IMG/VR virus record: IMGVR_UViG_3300033143_006648
Location: 1-37,017 of that record
Length of the DNA stretch: 37,017 nucleotides
Reading direction: 5' to 3' (one strand)
DNA from: a virus
Shown here: piece by piece, positions 14,745 through 24,400 of the stretch
Position numbering within the stretch: the stretch's first letter is position 1
Layout: every line of letters begins with the position of its first letter
Made by a program: the position numbers and the translations under genes
The notes under the pieces: generated by a model
Seen by the model: only the letters and a program-made list of their open reading frames with translations
Database searches by the model: none
Told to the model about the DNA's origin: nothing

Positions 14745-14903
14745 ATGTGCAAGAAAAACTACAAACGAATTGAGGTTGATATGTCGAAACTTAAACACAA
14801 AGCGTACCTTTCAGTAGACAAGAGGGATTTTAAAAAGTATTCAATACTAAGGAATAGGTGGTTTGGTCGCGGATTTTTGGTAATAACAGTCGAAATAAGG
14901 TGA
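14745..14903 (+). CDS. Small basic hypothetical protein
   Basis: A 52-residue frame beginning MCKKNYKRIEVDMSKLKHKA and ending RGFLVITVEIR; starting at this ATG avoids a long overlap with the glycosyltransferase. It is basic with a beta-like C-terminus. No family recognised. TATAAT occurs 4 bases upstream of the ATG but is too close to serve as its -10. A promoter follows its stop, so it is the last gene of a sub-block. Confidence 0.45.
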   Translation: MCKKNYKRIEVDMSKLKHKAYLSVDKRDFKKYSILRNRWFGRGFLVITVEIR

Positions 14904-14908
14904 ACCTC

Positions 14909-14938
14909 TTGACAAGGATATGACAAACAGTTTACACT
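14909..14938 (+). promoter_or_regulatory. Sigma70-like promoter with leaderless geometry
   Basis: TTGACA (14909-14914), an 18-base spacer and TACACT (14933-14938), with an ATG exactly 6 bases after the -10 box. The spacer and -10 contain a 16-base stretch, TGACAAACAGTTTACA (14921-14936), that recurs at the promoter near 36285 and may be an operator. This gives the second half of the sugar cassette its own transcription start. Confidence 0.65.
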
Positions 14939-14944
14939 CTTTTT

Positions 14945-15034
14945 ATGGACTACAAAAACGAGCCAGAATTAATTAATCCCTATTTAGTAATACTTGCAAT
15001 TCTTTTGATACTTTGGATTATTAGCGTTCGATGA
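14945..15034 (+). CDS. 29-residue single-span membrane peptide
   Basis: A frame encoding MDYKNEPELINPYLVILAIL then LILWIISVR: an acidic head and one hydrophobic helix. It sits immediately behind a promoter and ends in a four-base ATGA overlap with the next glycosyltransferase. That coupling and clear membrane character argue that it is translated, possibly as a membrane anchor or regulator for the neighbouring enzyme. Too short for family assignment. Confidence 0.55.
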   Translation: MDYKNEPELINPYLVILAILLILWIISVR

Positions 15035-16056
15035 AAATACAATATTTATCTTGTCACTCAGTCTTAGAATACGACGAAGTTAGCCTCTTAACAGAGTTAG
15101 GTTTTGACGTTTCAGCAAACGGATCTTACCGGGACCCACGTGGAGCCTATACTCTACCAAGACCGGGAATAAAGAATGCAAAATTAGATAAAGACTTTTT
15201 GGAACTCACAGCACTACATCCAAAAACAAAACTTCCTTCTTCTTTAATTGATCCATTCGATGTTTTCATAATAATGGCCGGAGAGAACGAAAGCATCCTT
15301 GTTTCCAACTGGGATAGGATCAAACACAAAAGAGTAATTTGGCGCTCAATTGGCCAGAATACCCCTCAGACCGAATTGATGTTACAAAAGTACGTCGCCG
15401 AGGGATTAGAGATAATTAGGTACTCTCCAAAAGAGTTTGATTATGATAATTTTGCAGGATCAGACGCATTAATTCGATTTTATAAAGATCCGGAAGTATT
15501 CAAAGATTGGAGTGGACATAAACACAATGTTATTAATTTCTCTCAGTCGTTAAAAGGTAGGGGTGCATTTACTCACTACGATCAAGTAATGGGATCTATG
15601 GCCGGGTTTAATTCAACAATATACGGGTCCGGGAATAATGACTTAGGAAGCTTCAACGGAGGGGAAATACCATTTGAGAAGATGCTCGAGAAGATGCGAG
15701 AATCCAGAGTTTACGTTTACGGTGGAACTTGGCCCGCCTGCTACACCCTTACAATAATCGAGGCGATGATGGTCGGAATGCCAGTTGTGGCTATAAGCAA
15801 AACAATGGCTCATTTACCTCAGTATCAACAGTTCGACTTTTATGAAGTGGATGAAATTATAGAAGATGGAGTCGATGGGTTTATTTGTGATTCAGTACAA
15901 GAAATGAGGGTAAAAATAAAAATGTTACTCGAGGATCGCCAATTGGCAAATAAAATATCCAAGAATGCTCGAAAGAAAGCTATCGAAACATGGGGGAAAG
16001 AGAAAATTGCAAAACAATGGGAGGAACTTTTGAAAGGAGGTAAAAATGCTAGTTAA
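15031..16056 (+). CDS. Glycosyltransferase, probable GT4 (GT-B fold)
   Basis: A 341-residue protein. The N-terminal half (YLSCHSVLEYDEVSLLTELG) and the conserved-looking RVIWRSIGQNTP are followed by a C-terminal donor half with TLTIIEAMMVGMPVVAISKT at about 239-258, including the second Glu of GT4 donor sites, then a VDGFICDSVQEMRVKI stretch typical of the family's C-terminus. The first motif Glu is less clear, so the enzyme is divergent. It is coupled to the preceding membrane peptide and, through an AAAGGAGGT Shine-Dalgarno inside its last codons, to the next gene. Confidence 0.8.
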   Translation: MKIQYLSCHSVLEYDEVSLLTELGFDVSANGSYRDPRGAYTLPRPGIKNAKLDKDFLELTALHPKTKLPSSLIDPFDVFIIMAGENESILVSNWDRIKHKRVIWRSIGQNTPQTELMLQKYVAEGLEIIRYSPKEFDYDNFAGSDALIRFYKDPEVFKDWSGHKHNVINFSQSLKGRGAFTHYDQVMGSMAGFNSTIYGSGNNDLGSFNGGEIPFEKMLEKMRESRVYVYGGTWPACYTLTIIEAMMVGMPVVAISKTMAHLPQYQQFDFYEVDEIIEDGVDGFICDSVQEMRVKIKMLLEDRQLANKISKNARKKAIETWGKEKIAKQWEELLKGGKNAS

Positions 16057-16435
16057 AATTAGAGAGAATATATTTGTGGGGGATGCAAAAGTAACCGATA
16101 CCGAATTAATAAAAAATGGAGTAAATATGATCTTGGTAGTGGGGGGAGATATCCCTAAAAAATTGAATGGTGAATATATATCATTTTATGTTTCACTACA
16201 GACAGACAAAGTAAATAAACCTCATGTAAAAGATATTGCCTGTCACATTCCAAAATACATGATTCAAAACGGGGAAACAATTGCGATCATAAGTGAAAAT
16301 GGATTAATCAGGGCGCCATTTGTAGCTTGTAGAGCAATCTGTGAAATCGAGAATAAAAGTATTTACGATGTCTTTGCCGAAGTAGAAGAAAAGAAGTTGA
16401 TCAAAGGTTTTGATCTTGGAAAGGCTTATCTGTGA
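16046..16435 (+). CDS. Dual-specificity phosphatase-like protein lacking the catalytic Cys
   Basis: A 129-residue protein with the layout of small dual-specificity phosphatases: ENIFVGD near the N-terminus, a GVNMILVV strand, YISFYVSLQTDK with an Asp (about 54) where the general acid sits, and a loop IAIISENGLIRAP at about 79-91 aligning with HCxxGxxR. Here His and Cys are Ile82 and Ser83, while Gly86 and Arg89 remain. Loss of Cys would abolish phosphotransfer but could keep phosphate or phosphosugar binding. It lies inside the glycosyltransferase cassette and is coupled to both neighbours. Family assignment is by pattern, not search. Confidence 0.6.
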   Translation: MLVKIRENIFVGDAKVTDTELIKNGVNMILVVGGDIPKKLNGEYISFYVSLQTDKVNKPHVKDIACHIPKYMIQNGETIAIISENGLIRAPFVACRAICEIENKSIYDVFAEVEEKKLIKGFDLGKAYL

Positions 16436-16683
16436 TCAATGCAACGAAATTATCAGCGGTAACTTTTATATTTGCACTAGGTTTTGTGCTTGGTTTTTTC
16501 TATCCTTACGGTGGAGATCCAAACGTCGAAATGGTGAATGCAAAACTAGAGCAATTTAAAAGAGTTGAGGAAATTTGCGGAAAAGGAAATGTAACAAGTA
16601 ATTGCCTGGGAGGAATTTGCAATGGCAATAAAGATTTTACCTGTTATCACTGGCACCGGGCCAGATCGGAGGGAGAAAAATGA
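16432..16683 (+). CDS. Membrane-anchored small Cys-containing protein
   Basis: An 83-residue protein starting at a GTG that overlaps the previous stop (GTGA). The N-terminal hydrophobic segment (LSAVTFIFALGFVLGFFYPY) is a membrane anchor or uncleaved signal; the outer part has RVEEICGKGNV and four cysteines in all (C49, C58, C63 and C71 approximately), possibly forming disulfides outside the cytoplasm. Similar short anchored proteins occur in phage early regions. Role unknown. Confidence 0.6.
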   Translation: MINATKLSAVTFIFALGFVLGFFYPYGGDPNVEMVNAKLEQFKRVEEICGKGNVTSNCLGGICNGNKDFTCYHWHRARSEGEK

Positions 16684-16868
16684 ACGTAAAAATACTCAGT
16701 CACTATGCCTGCGACAAAATAGACTGTAGTTTTATCGGAAAATACGGAATTGTTGAAAAAAGCGGAACAGAAGCAAATACTTTTTTAGTCAGATTCGAAG
16801 GAGGGCTTTTGGCCCAATTTAAAAAGAGTGACTTATTTGTAGTAAAGACGCCGATAGCAAATTATTAA
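16680..16868 (+). CDS. Hypothetical small beta-rich protein
   Basis: A 62-residue protein, ATGA-coupled to its upstream neighbour. The pattern KYGIVEKSGTEANTFLVRFE followed by GGLLAQFKKSDLFVV looks like a small SH3-like beta barrel with a turn at Gly-Gly. Two cysteines near the N-terminus. Function unknown. Confidence 0.55.
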   Translation: MNVKILSHYACDKIDCSFIGKYGIVEKSGTEANTFLVRFEGGLLAQFKKSDLFVVKTPIANY

Positions 16869-16869
16869 T

Positions 16870-17535
16870 ATGAATGTAACAAAAAAATTAATTAAATTAG
16901 ATCCGACTTTAAAACTTCACAACGAAGGAAAGTGGGATACCGACGACGTTGTAAAAAAAGGTTTTCACTCGTTTAACGATGCCGGAGTGGAAATTGAAGT
17001 GGGAGAGTTTCTCTATGCCCTCGTACGCATCCTTAAACCCGCCAACGTGCTCGAAACAGGCACACATCATGGTATAGGTGCTTCCTACATGGGACAGGCT
17101 TTAAAAGACAACGGAGAAGGTCATTTGGACACTATTGAATTCTTGCCGGAGATTTACAGCAGAGCCATAAAAAGAATTACAGATTTAAAGCTTTTGCGAG
17201 AAGTGTCAGTCCATTTAACTGATGCAAGAGCTTTTGTTCCGGTGAATAAATACCAACTCATACTTCTTGACACAGAACCACAAACAAGATTTGAGGAATT
17301 ATTGAGATTTTTCCCATGTTTGGAACCCGGAGGTTTTGTTTTTATTCACGATCTCCATAGACATATGCATCAAATTGAAAACAAAGATCACGGTTTTGCT
17401 TGGCCCTTCGGCCCAATTCCAGAAGAAATGAAGTATCTAATAAAAAGAGGCCACCTTGTACCATTTCACTTTCCGACCCCCCGGGGTCTGACTGGGTTTT
17501 ATAAACCTAGCAAAGAGGATTTTAAATGGACTTGA
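16870..17535 (+). CDS. Class I SAM-dependent methyltransferase
   Basis: A 221-residue protein with motif I VLETGTHHGIGASYMGQAL at about 58-76, the acidic post-I HLDTIEF, a motif with LILLDTEP at about 134-141, and LEPGGFVFIHDLHRH at about 154-168. This resembles the Methyltransf_24-type enzymes common in sugar and surface polysaccharide clusters. It probably methylates a sugar or a small precursor of the glycan built by the neighbouring transferases; the acceptor is inferred from context. Confidence 0.82.
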   Translation: MNVTKKLIKLDPTLKLHNEGKWDTDDVVKKGFHSFNDAGVEIEVGEFLYALVRILKPANVLETGTHHGIGASYMGQALKDNGEGHLDTIEFLPEIYSRAIKRITDLKLLREVSVHLTDARAFVPVNKYQLILLDTEPQTRFEELLRFFPCLEPGGFVFIHDLHRHMHQIENKDHGFAWPFGPIPEEMKYLIKRGHLVPFHFPTPRGLTGFYKPSKEDFKWT

Positions 17536-17548
17536 GGGGGTGATATTT

Positions 17549-17887
17549 ATGACAAAAGACAAAAAGAAAAGCGGAAAAATATTAATAGGAATAATCATAT
17601 TCTTTTTCATCTGTATTATTGCTTCTCCTTCACAGGAAGTTGGTGAAGTTGATGTAAAAACTCAAGAGGAAGCAGTGGAATATAGAGAAATAGAGGCAAT
17701 ATTCGAGCAAGAATTCATGGCGGGATGTATGGAAAACGGTACCACATTTGGAGATTGTAAATGTATGTATGATTTCATGCACTCAAGGTACAGTTTGGTA
17801 GAATTTGTTGAAATTAGTAATAATCTTGAGGCTGAGGAGTCACAAGATGCCATGTTAGATGCAGTTTTAAGTTGCATGGATAATTAA
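17549..17887 (+). CDS. Signal-anchored small Cys-rich protein
   Basis: A 112-residue protein. KKSGKILIGIIIFFFICIIA (about 6-25) is a signal or anchor helix. The rest contains FMAGCMENGTTFGDCKCMYD and a late LSCMDN, so four cysteines in the exported part, spaced as in small helical proteins with a C...CxC motif. Start chosen at the ATG 8 bases after GGGGG. It is one of two anchored Cys-containing proteins in this cassette, which could modify the infected cell surface, for example against superinfection; that role is speculative. Confidence 0.6.
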   Translation: MTKDKKKSGKILIGIIIFFFICIIASPSQEVGEVDVKTQEEAVEYREIEAIFEQEFMAGCMENGTTFGDCKCMYDFMHSRYSLVEFVEISNNLEAEESQDAMLDAVLSCMDN

Positions 17888-17926
17888 GACTAGACAAGCC
17901 GACAATAATATTACATACTGAGTACA

Positions 17927-19009
17927 ATGACTTTAAAAGACACAAAGAGGAAAACAAGTCGTGCAGGCCTCCTGCCCTTTGTGGGTGACCCGTTCTTATT
18001 TCATTACTGGTATAAAATGTATAAAAGAGTTTGGGCCGATGAAATTGACAAACTCTATCTCCACTTAAACACTCCAATAGAAAAAGATGTCGTAGATTTT
18101 ATAAAAGACCTTGTTAAGAAAGACCCAAAAGTACATCTCATATATTTAGATCATCAAATCGAACACGGAGACGCAATTAATGAACTCTTAGATGTTGTTG
18201 AAGAAAAATACGTGGTTTTGCTAGAAGATGATTGTTACATTTGGATGAAAGGTATTATTTCGCAGTGTTTTAACCTTCTTGAGTGCGGTTCTAAAGAGAT
18301 TGTCGGATCGAAAAGGGGATCTTGTGGAATGGAGATTTTAGAGGGCGCAAAAGAGAAGTGGGGGCTTGAGTATAAAGGTTTGGGTGATCAAGGACCAAAT
18401 TTTTGGCCTAATTTATTCTTCTGCGAAAAAGAATTACTTTTAAAAACTGATAGACATTTCAAGGCAAAAGCATATAAAGCCGGTCAGGAAATTAAGGAAT
18501 TAGGAATAACCCCGAAAGAAGATAATTTTGGAGATACTTTTGTAAACACTTCACTTCAATTAAGAAACATGGTTGATGAGGAAAAGATCGGATACATACC
18601 TCAGTATCATGGCCACCCGTTAGACATTGAACACTATGAAAGCAGAACCTTTTTATTTGACGGTAAAGCTCCATGGTGCCACATAGGATCCATGAGTAGT
18701 GGAGTATCCGGATTGCTTCGAGATGGTCAAAATAGGGAATTGGCATTTAGAAAAACCAAACCACCTGAGGAAAAAACAGTCTTACCAAATGGCCCAACTA
18801 ATGAATTCGAAGAACAGGAATACGAGCGCAGAGTTCAATGGTGGCTAACATTCTACTGGTCGGCTCCGCCCATAGGACTTGCTGAATTCAGGAGATTATA
18901 CAAAGAAGCTATTGATCAATTAATCGAGCAATTTAGACTAAAACCAAAAAGAATCGAAAAACGAAGAAGAATTTACAACGAATTAGTTAATGGTGAAATA
19001 AAAGCATGA
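17927..19009 (+). CDS. GT-A-like glycosyltransferase
   Basis: A 360-residue protein. The N-terminal half alternates strands and helices (VHLIYLDHQIEHGDAINELL) and contains YVVLLEDDCYIW at about 92-103, where EDD is a good candidate for the metal-nucleotide-sugar DxD motif. The second half has GDQGPNFWPNLFFCEKELLL and an aromatic-rich C-terminus ending in a basic helix. These features fit a divergent GT-A (GT2-like) enzyme. It is coupled to the following GT-A-like gene by ATGA. Confidence 0.65.
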   Translation: MTLKDTKRKTSRAGLLPFVGDPFLFHYWYKMYKRVWADEIDKLYLHLNTPIEKDVVDFIKDLVKKDPKVHLIYLDHQIEHGDAINELLDVVEEKYVVLLEDDCYIWMKGIISQCFNLLECGSKEIVGSKRGSCGMEILEGAKEKWGLEYKGLGDQGPNFWPNLFFCEKELLLKTDRHFKAKAYKAGQEIKELGITPKEDNFGDTFVNTSLQLRNMVDEEKIGYIPQYHGHPLDIEHYESRTFLFDGKAPWCHIGSMSSGVSGLLRDGQNRELAFRKTKPPEEKTVLPNGPTNEFEEQEYERRVQWWLTFYWSAPPIGLAEFRRLYKEAIDQLIEQFRLKPKRIEKRRRIYNELVNGEIKA

Positions 19010-19725
19010 ACATAAAACCCGATCTAATTGCCGTTTGGGCCAAAAACAATGATTTCCCTATGTGGAGGGACTTTATTGACAACAACATGGCTAGATTCAG
19101 AAAAGTCTTTGTCGTGATCATGGAGCCAAACCAAGGCTTTGATTATAGTGAGTTTTTTACGAAAGAATTAGAGGCAATCGGAGTCACTGTTTTAAAATCT
19201 CCCCTTCTAAAGCCCGGAGAGGATTGGCGAGATGTCGCTATTAAAGAAGCTTTGAAACATTCAAAATCGTCATGGATCTGGTTTACAGAGCAAGACTTTT
19301 TCCCCAAGAAAGGCTTTTTTGACGAAGTAGGAAGTTTCCAAAAAATGGGTTGCCAAGTAGTCTCAGCTTATCAAGAAAATAGAATGCATCCATGCTCTAT
19401 TTTTATAAGGCGTGAGATTCTTGATTCACTGAAAAAATTGGACTTTGGAATAGTGCCGGATCAACTAGATCACTTCGGAATGATCCAGAAACAACTTGAG
19501 AGCCGTGTAATTGCAATTGGCAAACTCAATCCAAAGTTTTATTTCCACTTCAACGGATTTTCCCACAATTGGAAGCTTATAAGTCTAGGAGGATTTGCCA
19601 TTTATGAAGAAGATAAATTTATCTCACATTTAAAGAAGTGCTTGAAAGCCCCTATAAATATTCACCCGGAATTTGTAAAAGTTGCCAAGAAAGCGATCAA
19701 TTCATACACAGACAAATCCAAATAA
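19006..19725 (+). CDS. GT-A-like glycosyltransferase, second copy type
   Basis: A 239-residue protein. PDLIAVWAKNNDFPMWRDFI and FRKVFVVIMEPNQGFDY form a Rossmann-like start; SSWIWFTEQDFFPKKGFFDE at about 88-107 has an ExD in the place of the DxD motif of GT2-like enzymes, and HPCSIFIRREIL resembles the acceptor-site region. It is shorter than its neighbour and not obviously a duplicate. Placed among sugar genes, a transferase role is likely, though the exact family is uncertain. Confidence 0.6.
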   Translation: MNIKPDLIAVWAKNNDFPMWRDFIDNNMARFRKVFVVIMEPNQGFDYSEFFTKELEAIGVTVLKSPLLKPGEDWRDVAIKEALKHSKSSWIWFTEQDFFPKKGFFDEVGSFQKMGCQVVSAYQENRMHPCSIFIRREILDSLKKLDFGIVPDQLDHFGMIQKQLESRVIAIGKLNPKFYFHFNGFSHNWKLISLGGFAIYEEDKFISHLKKCLKAPINIHPEFVKVAKKAINSYTDKSK

Positions 19726-19726
19726 C

Positions 19727-20872
19727 ATGGGCTACAAAGTTTTCACCGACTTCCACCACGCCGGGTTACTAAATTCACTCATCTTGCTTTTCGAGGGACG
19801 TTTTGGAGGTGTTGTTTCTCGGCCGATAGGGAAAGAGTGGTATTTAAGAGGCTTCTGGCATATTCATAATCACCCCGCAACAATAGAACAATATCTTGGA
19901 ATAAACGGTGCCACTCCGGATGGTTCACCTAAATTAAATGAAGTTGAACACAAACATGAAGATTCACAATTAAGTGAGGGGACTTATCTTTGTAAAGACA
20001 TCGCCGGAGGAAAAACAAATAAGGCAATCACTTTAAGTCGTTTTTTAGATACCGACATCGATTTTGTTATTGCTTCCATCCCCCAACACATAGAACCTTT
20101 TAGTAGGCTTTGTAAATTGCATCCGGATAAGCCTGCCCTCATCTATCAAATAGGGAACGCTTGGAATGCTCACCCGCAAGATCAAAAACACCTCGATGGA
20201 ATAATGGCATCGGCAAAATTAGCAATAAGGCCAACAATTCCAATGATCGAGTATCACCAAGAGTTTGATACAGAGCATATTTTCCACCCAGAAGTTATTA
20301 GTGTCGGTATTAAGGACGGATCACTGGGATATAATTTTTCTATTCCGAAAGAAAAAAAAATCACTTCTTTTGTAAACTGTTTCAATACAGACGATCTTTT
20401 CAAAATGGATTGGGTTATTTTCCAACAAATTGAAAGAATGATGCCGTTTTGGAGATTTAAGGTCCTCGGAGGAGCTTGCCGGGACGGATTTGCAAAGGGA
20501 GAAGTGGGAGTGGCCGAAGAAATGCTTAACTCTCGATTCATTTGGCATACAAAAGCGGGCGGAGATGGATATGGCCACATCGTTCACAACTCCGGAGCGG
20601 TAGGTCGGCCAATGATTGTAAGAAAAAGCTATTACGTGGACAAATTGGGAGAAGATTTAATGCTCGATGGTGAAACTTGTATAGCCATCGATGGTCTGGG
20701 GAAAGATGAAATTGTCAACAAAATAAAGCATTTCAGTGAGCCAACCCGTTATCGAAAGATGTGCGAATCCGTGTATAATAATTTTAAAGCCAATGTTGAT
20801 TTTAACAAGGAAGCTGAAGAAATCATGGCGTTTTTAGAACGGGCAAAAAATGACAGTATTAAAACCCAATGA
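19727..20872 (+). CDS. GT-B-like glycosyltransferase (divergent)
   Basis: A 381-residue protein, start at the ATG one base after the preceding stop; a longer in-frame extension would overlap the upstream gene. It shows a GT-B arrangement: an N-terminal half with KVFTDFHHAGLLNSLILLFE, a linker, then a C-terminal half with FKVLGGACRDGFAKGE, FIWHTKAGGDGYGHIVHNSG and AVGRPMIVRKSYY, where the GDGYGH and following GRP correspond to the donor-site region. The usual E-x7-E is not intact. Probably a nucleotide-sugar-using transferase. Confidence 0.65.
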   Translation: MGYKVFTDFHHAGLLNSLILLFEGRFGGVVSRPIGKEWYLRGFWHIHNHPATIEQYLGINGATPDGSPKLNEVEHKHEDSQLSEGTYLCKDIAGGKTNKAITLSRFLDTDIDFVIASIPQHIEPFSRLCKLHPDKPALIYQIGNAWNAHPQDQKHLDGIMASAKLAIRPTIPMIEYHQEFDTEHIFHPEVISVGIKDGSLGYNFSIPKEKKITSFVNCFNTDDLFKMDWVIFQQIERMMPFWRFKVLGGACRDGFAKGEVGVAEEMLNSRFIWHTKAGGDGYGHIVHNSGAVGRPMIVRKSYYVDKLGEDLMLDGETCIAIDGLGKDEIVNKIKHFSEPTRYRKMCESVYNNFKANVDFNKEAEEIMAFLERAKNDSIKTQ

Positions 20873-21458
20873 ATACGACATTTCATATTTTGATGGAAAA
20901 CACACATCCTTAACCCATAATGCAGGTTATACCGAATATAAGAGGTGGAACAGGAGAAGTCCTAGTGACTTTCCTGCCGACCAAGGAGAGTTTTTCAAAG
21001 ACATTGCTAAAGTATGTGTGGATAAATACTCTCTTCAGGGTAAGAAAATTTTAGTGGTAGGTTGTGCCAAGGGATACATTGTTGAGGATTTAAGAAGTTT
21101 GGGAGTGGATGCGTATGGGATAGATGTGTCTTCTTATGCAATAGGAGAGGCTAGTCCAGAAGTACAACCTTATTTAACAGTTGCAGACGCAAAAACCCAT
21201 TTAAAAACTTATTCAGCTAATGAGTTTGATGTTATCTTCTCCAGGTGGTTTTTATGTTGTATTGGTGATGTAGATATGCCTGGTTTGGTTAAAGACATGA
21301 ATGCTAAAAGTTCACAGCAAGTTCATATAATAATGAAATTTCCCAACCCTTCTTTTTATCATGTAAAAACGGCTGAAGAATGGAGAGATACTTACAAGTG
21401 GGAGAAAGGAACAGTTTTTGTAAAAAATAATATGGGAACAAGTTTTATAACTAAATGA
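20850..21458 (+). CDS. Class I SAM-dependent methyltransferase
   Basis: A 202-residue protein overlapping the preceding gene by 23 bases. Motif I is [20 protein letters not shown] (about 65-84) followed by an acidic motif-II residue in AYGIDVSS, and [15 protein letters not shown] matches motif IV/V. The N-terminal [18 protein letters not shown] resembles methyltransferases found next to glycosyltransferases in polysaccharide clusters. It directly precedes the serine-rich protein gene (one base apart), so it may act on that protein or its glycan. Confidence 0.78.
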   Translation: MTVLKPNEYDISYFDGKHTSLTHNAGYTEYKRWNRRSPSDFPADQGEFFKDIAKVCVDKYSLQGKKILVVGCAKGYIVEDLRSLGVDAYGIDVSSYAIGEASPEVQPYLTVADAKTHLKTYSANEFDVIFSRWFLCCIGDVDMPGLVKDMNAKSSQQVHIIMKFPNPSFYHVKTAEEWRDTYKWEKGTVFVKNNMGTSFITK

Positions 21459-21459
21459 C

Positions 21460-24400
21460 ATGGCTCAATCTCAAATAAATGTTACAGACTTTAACGATAC
21501 AGATTCAGATACTTTTGGAATTAAACAAGGTGCTAGGTTTGTAGTTAGAAACTCAAGCGGTATTCCTTATGTTTTTGTAGAGAATACAGCCGAATTTGGT
21601 ATTGAGGCATGGAAAGGCAACGGGACTGAACCCACTCAATTTAGTAAACAAGATACAGGTGGTCAACCAGATGGTGCTTCTTATACTGGTCTTTCAGTAG
21701 CAATAGATAGTTCGAATATTGTTCACTGTTCTTATTATGGTGATTTAGACAAGGCAACTCCTCTTTTGTATGCAACTTTTACAGCAGATGGTTCTACTGA
21801 TACTTGGGCTTCTATTGACACTTCTTTAGTCGCAGATATAGGTGAACTCCCTGTTGTAGGAAGTTTATTTACAGCTATTGCAATAGACTCAAACGATGTC
21901 CCCCACATAGCCTACAACGAATATCCAAAAATAGGTGGTGCTAACACTTATACTCTTGACTATATAAACAAAACAAGTGGAAGTTGGCAGACTCCTATTG
22001 AAGTTAACCATATTCAAAATAGAGACCATGCTCATTTGGATATAACTATAGATGCAGATGATGTTCCTCAAATTACTTCTATTAATATTACTGCAGGTCA
22101 AGATGTTTTATACGCTTTTCAAGGAGATGTTAATAATGCAACTTCTTTTACTTCGAACGGATTAGACACTAATGCAACAGGTGTTTCTTCTTCCATTTGT
22201 ATTGATTCATCGGGAAACACATATATTGGTTGGTCTGATGCCACTGATAGTCAACTTCATGCTTTTAAGTTGTCTTATGGTGGAGATTGGAGTACAGGAT
22301 GGTCAGAATTAGATAGTGGAATATCTTGTGTTCAGGGAATATCGGTTGTAGCAGATGGTACCGATATTTATTTCTTTTTTGAGGATGCTAGTAATGATAT
22401 TCATTATGTTAAATATGATGGTTCATGGACAGATGGTGGAACTCTCGAAACAGGCACGTTTAATACAGCAAAAGCCAAATGGGCGTTTTGGGTAGATAAT
22501 GATAGTACAGGGTCTTTAATGACTTCAAATATATATCTTTTTGATGCTTCAGATACGGGTGGAACTCCTGGCGACCCAGATAATGATTGGACAAGTGATG
22601 GTAATGCAGTTGATGGAAATACTGGTACAGATGCTTCTGTTACCAATACTGGAACTAACACTACCAATGAACTTCAAATAGAAGGAACAAATGCACCCTC
22701 AAGTGGTATCTCAATAGACATGGTACGAGTCAGAATGTATGCCGAGACTGTTGGAACGGCAAATATTACTGTAGAAATATGGACTGATGGGGGAGTATCA
22801 ACTGGTGAATCACTTGGTTCTTATGTTACTGGGCTTGGTCATGCTGGATGGGCGGGGTTTGTTGTTTTATCAACTCCAAGTGGTGGTTGGACATGGGCAA
22901 AAATACAAGCATTAGAAGCTGTTATATATGCTACTGCCACAGGGATTTCACAAACCATATCAAGAGTTGAGGTTATTGTTTCTGAATTTAATTCTGCCAC
23001 AGAACTAGACTACGTTTTCCAAGATGATGCAGATAGTGATGTGTACTTTAATAGTTTGAGTCTGGTTGTTGCGGATTCTGATTCTGTTTCACCATCAGCC
23101 AGTATTTCTCCATCTGTGTCGGAGAGTGCATCTATTTCTCCATCTGCCAGTATAAGTCCTTCGGCATCAATAAGCCCTTCAGCATCAATAAGCCCTTCAG
23201 CATCAATATCTCCTAGTGTGTCAGAGTCAGCATCAATATCTCCTAGTGCATCTATTAGCCCCTCTGTTAGTGAAAGTGCATCCATCTCTCCAAGTGCCAG
23301 TATAAGTCCTTCTGTTAGTGAAAGTGCATCAGTATCGCCTTCCGCTTCCGAGTCTGCTAGTATTTCTCCCTCAGCATCAATTTCTCCAAGTATAAGTGAG
23401 TCAACAAGTATAAGTCCTTCGGCATCAGTATCGCCGTCAGTATCAGAAAGCGCTTCAATATCTCCATCGGCTTCAATATCTCCATCTGTTTCTGAGTCAG
23501 CGTCAGTCTCACCTAGTGCATCTGTAAGCCCTTCCGCTTCTATTAGCCCATCTGTTTCTGAGTCGGCATCTGTTTCCCCCTCGGCGTCTATAAGCCCATC
23601 TGTTTCTCAGTCGGTATCCATCTCCCCATCAACATCTGTTAGCCCTTCTGTATCAGAATCTGCATCAATATCTCCATCGGCATCAATATCGCCGTCAGTG
23701 TCAGAAAGCGCTTCCATCTCCCCATCAACATCTGTTAGCCCTTCTGTATCAGAATCTGCATCAATATCTCCATCTGTTTCAGAATCCGCATCTGTTTCTC
23801 CCAGTGCTTCTATAAGTCCAAGTGCATCACCTTCTGCTGATTCTGCATCTATTTCCCCCTCGGCATCCATATCACCGTCAGTGTCTGAATCAGCTAGTAT
23901 TTCACCATCTGCAAGTGTATCTCCATCGGTAAGTGAGTCCGCCTCTGTATCTCCTAGTGCTTCAATTAGTCCAAGTATATCGGAGAGCGCATCTATTTCC
24001 CCCTCGGCTTCAATATCTCCTTCTGTTTCAGAATCAGCTTCAATATCTCCATCGGCTTCAATATCTCCTTCTGTTTCAGAATCAGCTTCAATATCTCCTT
24101 CTGTTTCTGAGTCGGCATCAATATCTCCTTCTGTTTCTGAGTCGGCATCAATATCTCCTTCTGTTTCTGAAAGCGCATCCATCTCTCCATCGGCATCAAT
24201 ATCTCCTTCTGTTTCTGAAAGCGCATCCATCTCTCCATCGGCATCCATCTCTCCATCAGTTTCTGAAAGCGCTTCTATTTCTCCCTCAGCATCGGTTTCA
24301 CCTAGTGTTTCAGAATCAGCCTCTGTATCTCCTAGTGCATCTATAAGTCCATCAGTGTCAGAAAGCGCTTCCATATCTCCTTCTGTTTCTGAAAGCGCAT

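Noticed and set aside
23933-24346. 137-codon frame rich in Leu, Gln and His inside the repeat tract
   Set aside because: Out-of-frame reading of the same low-complexity repeat.
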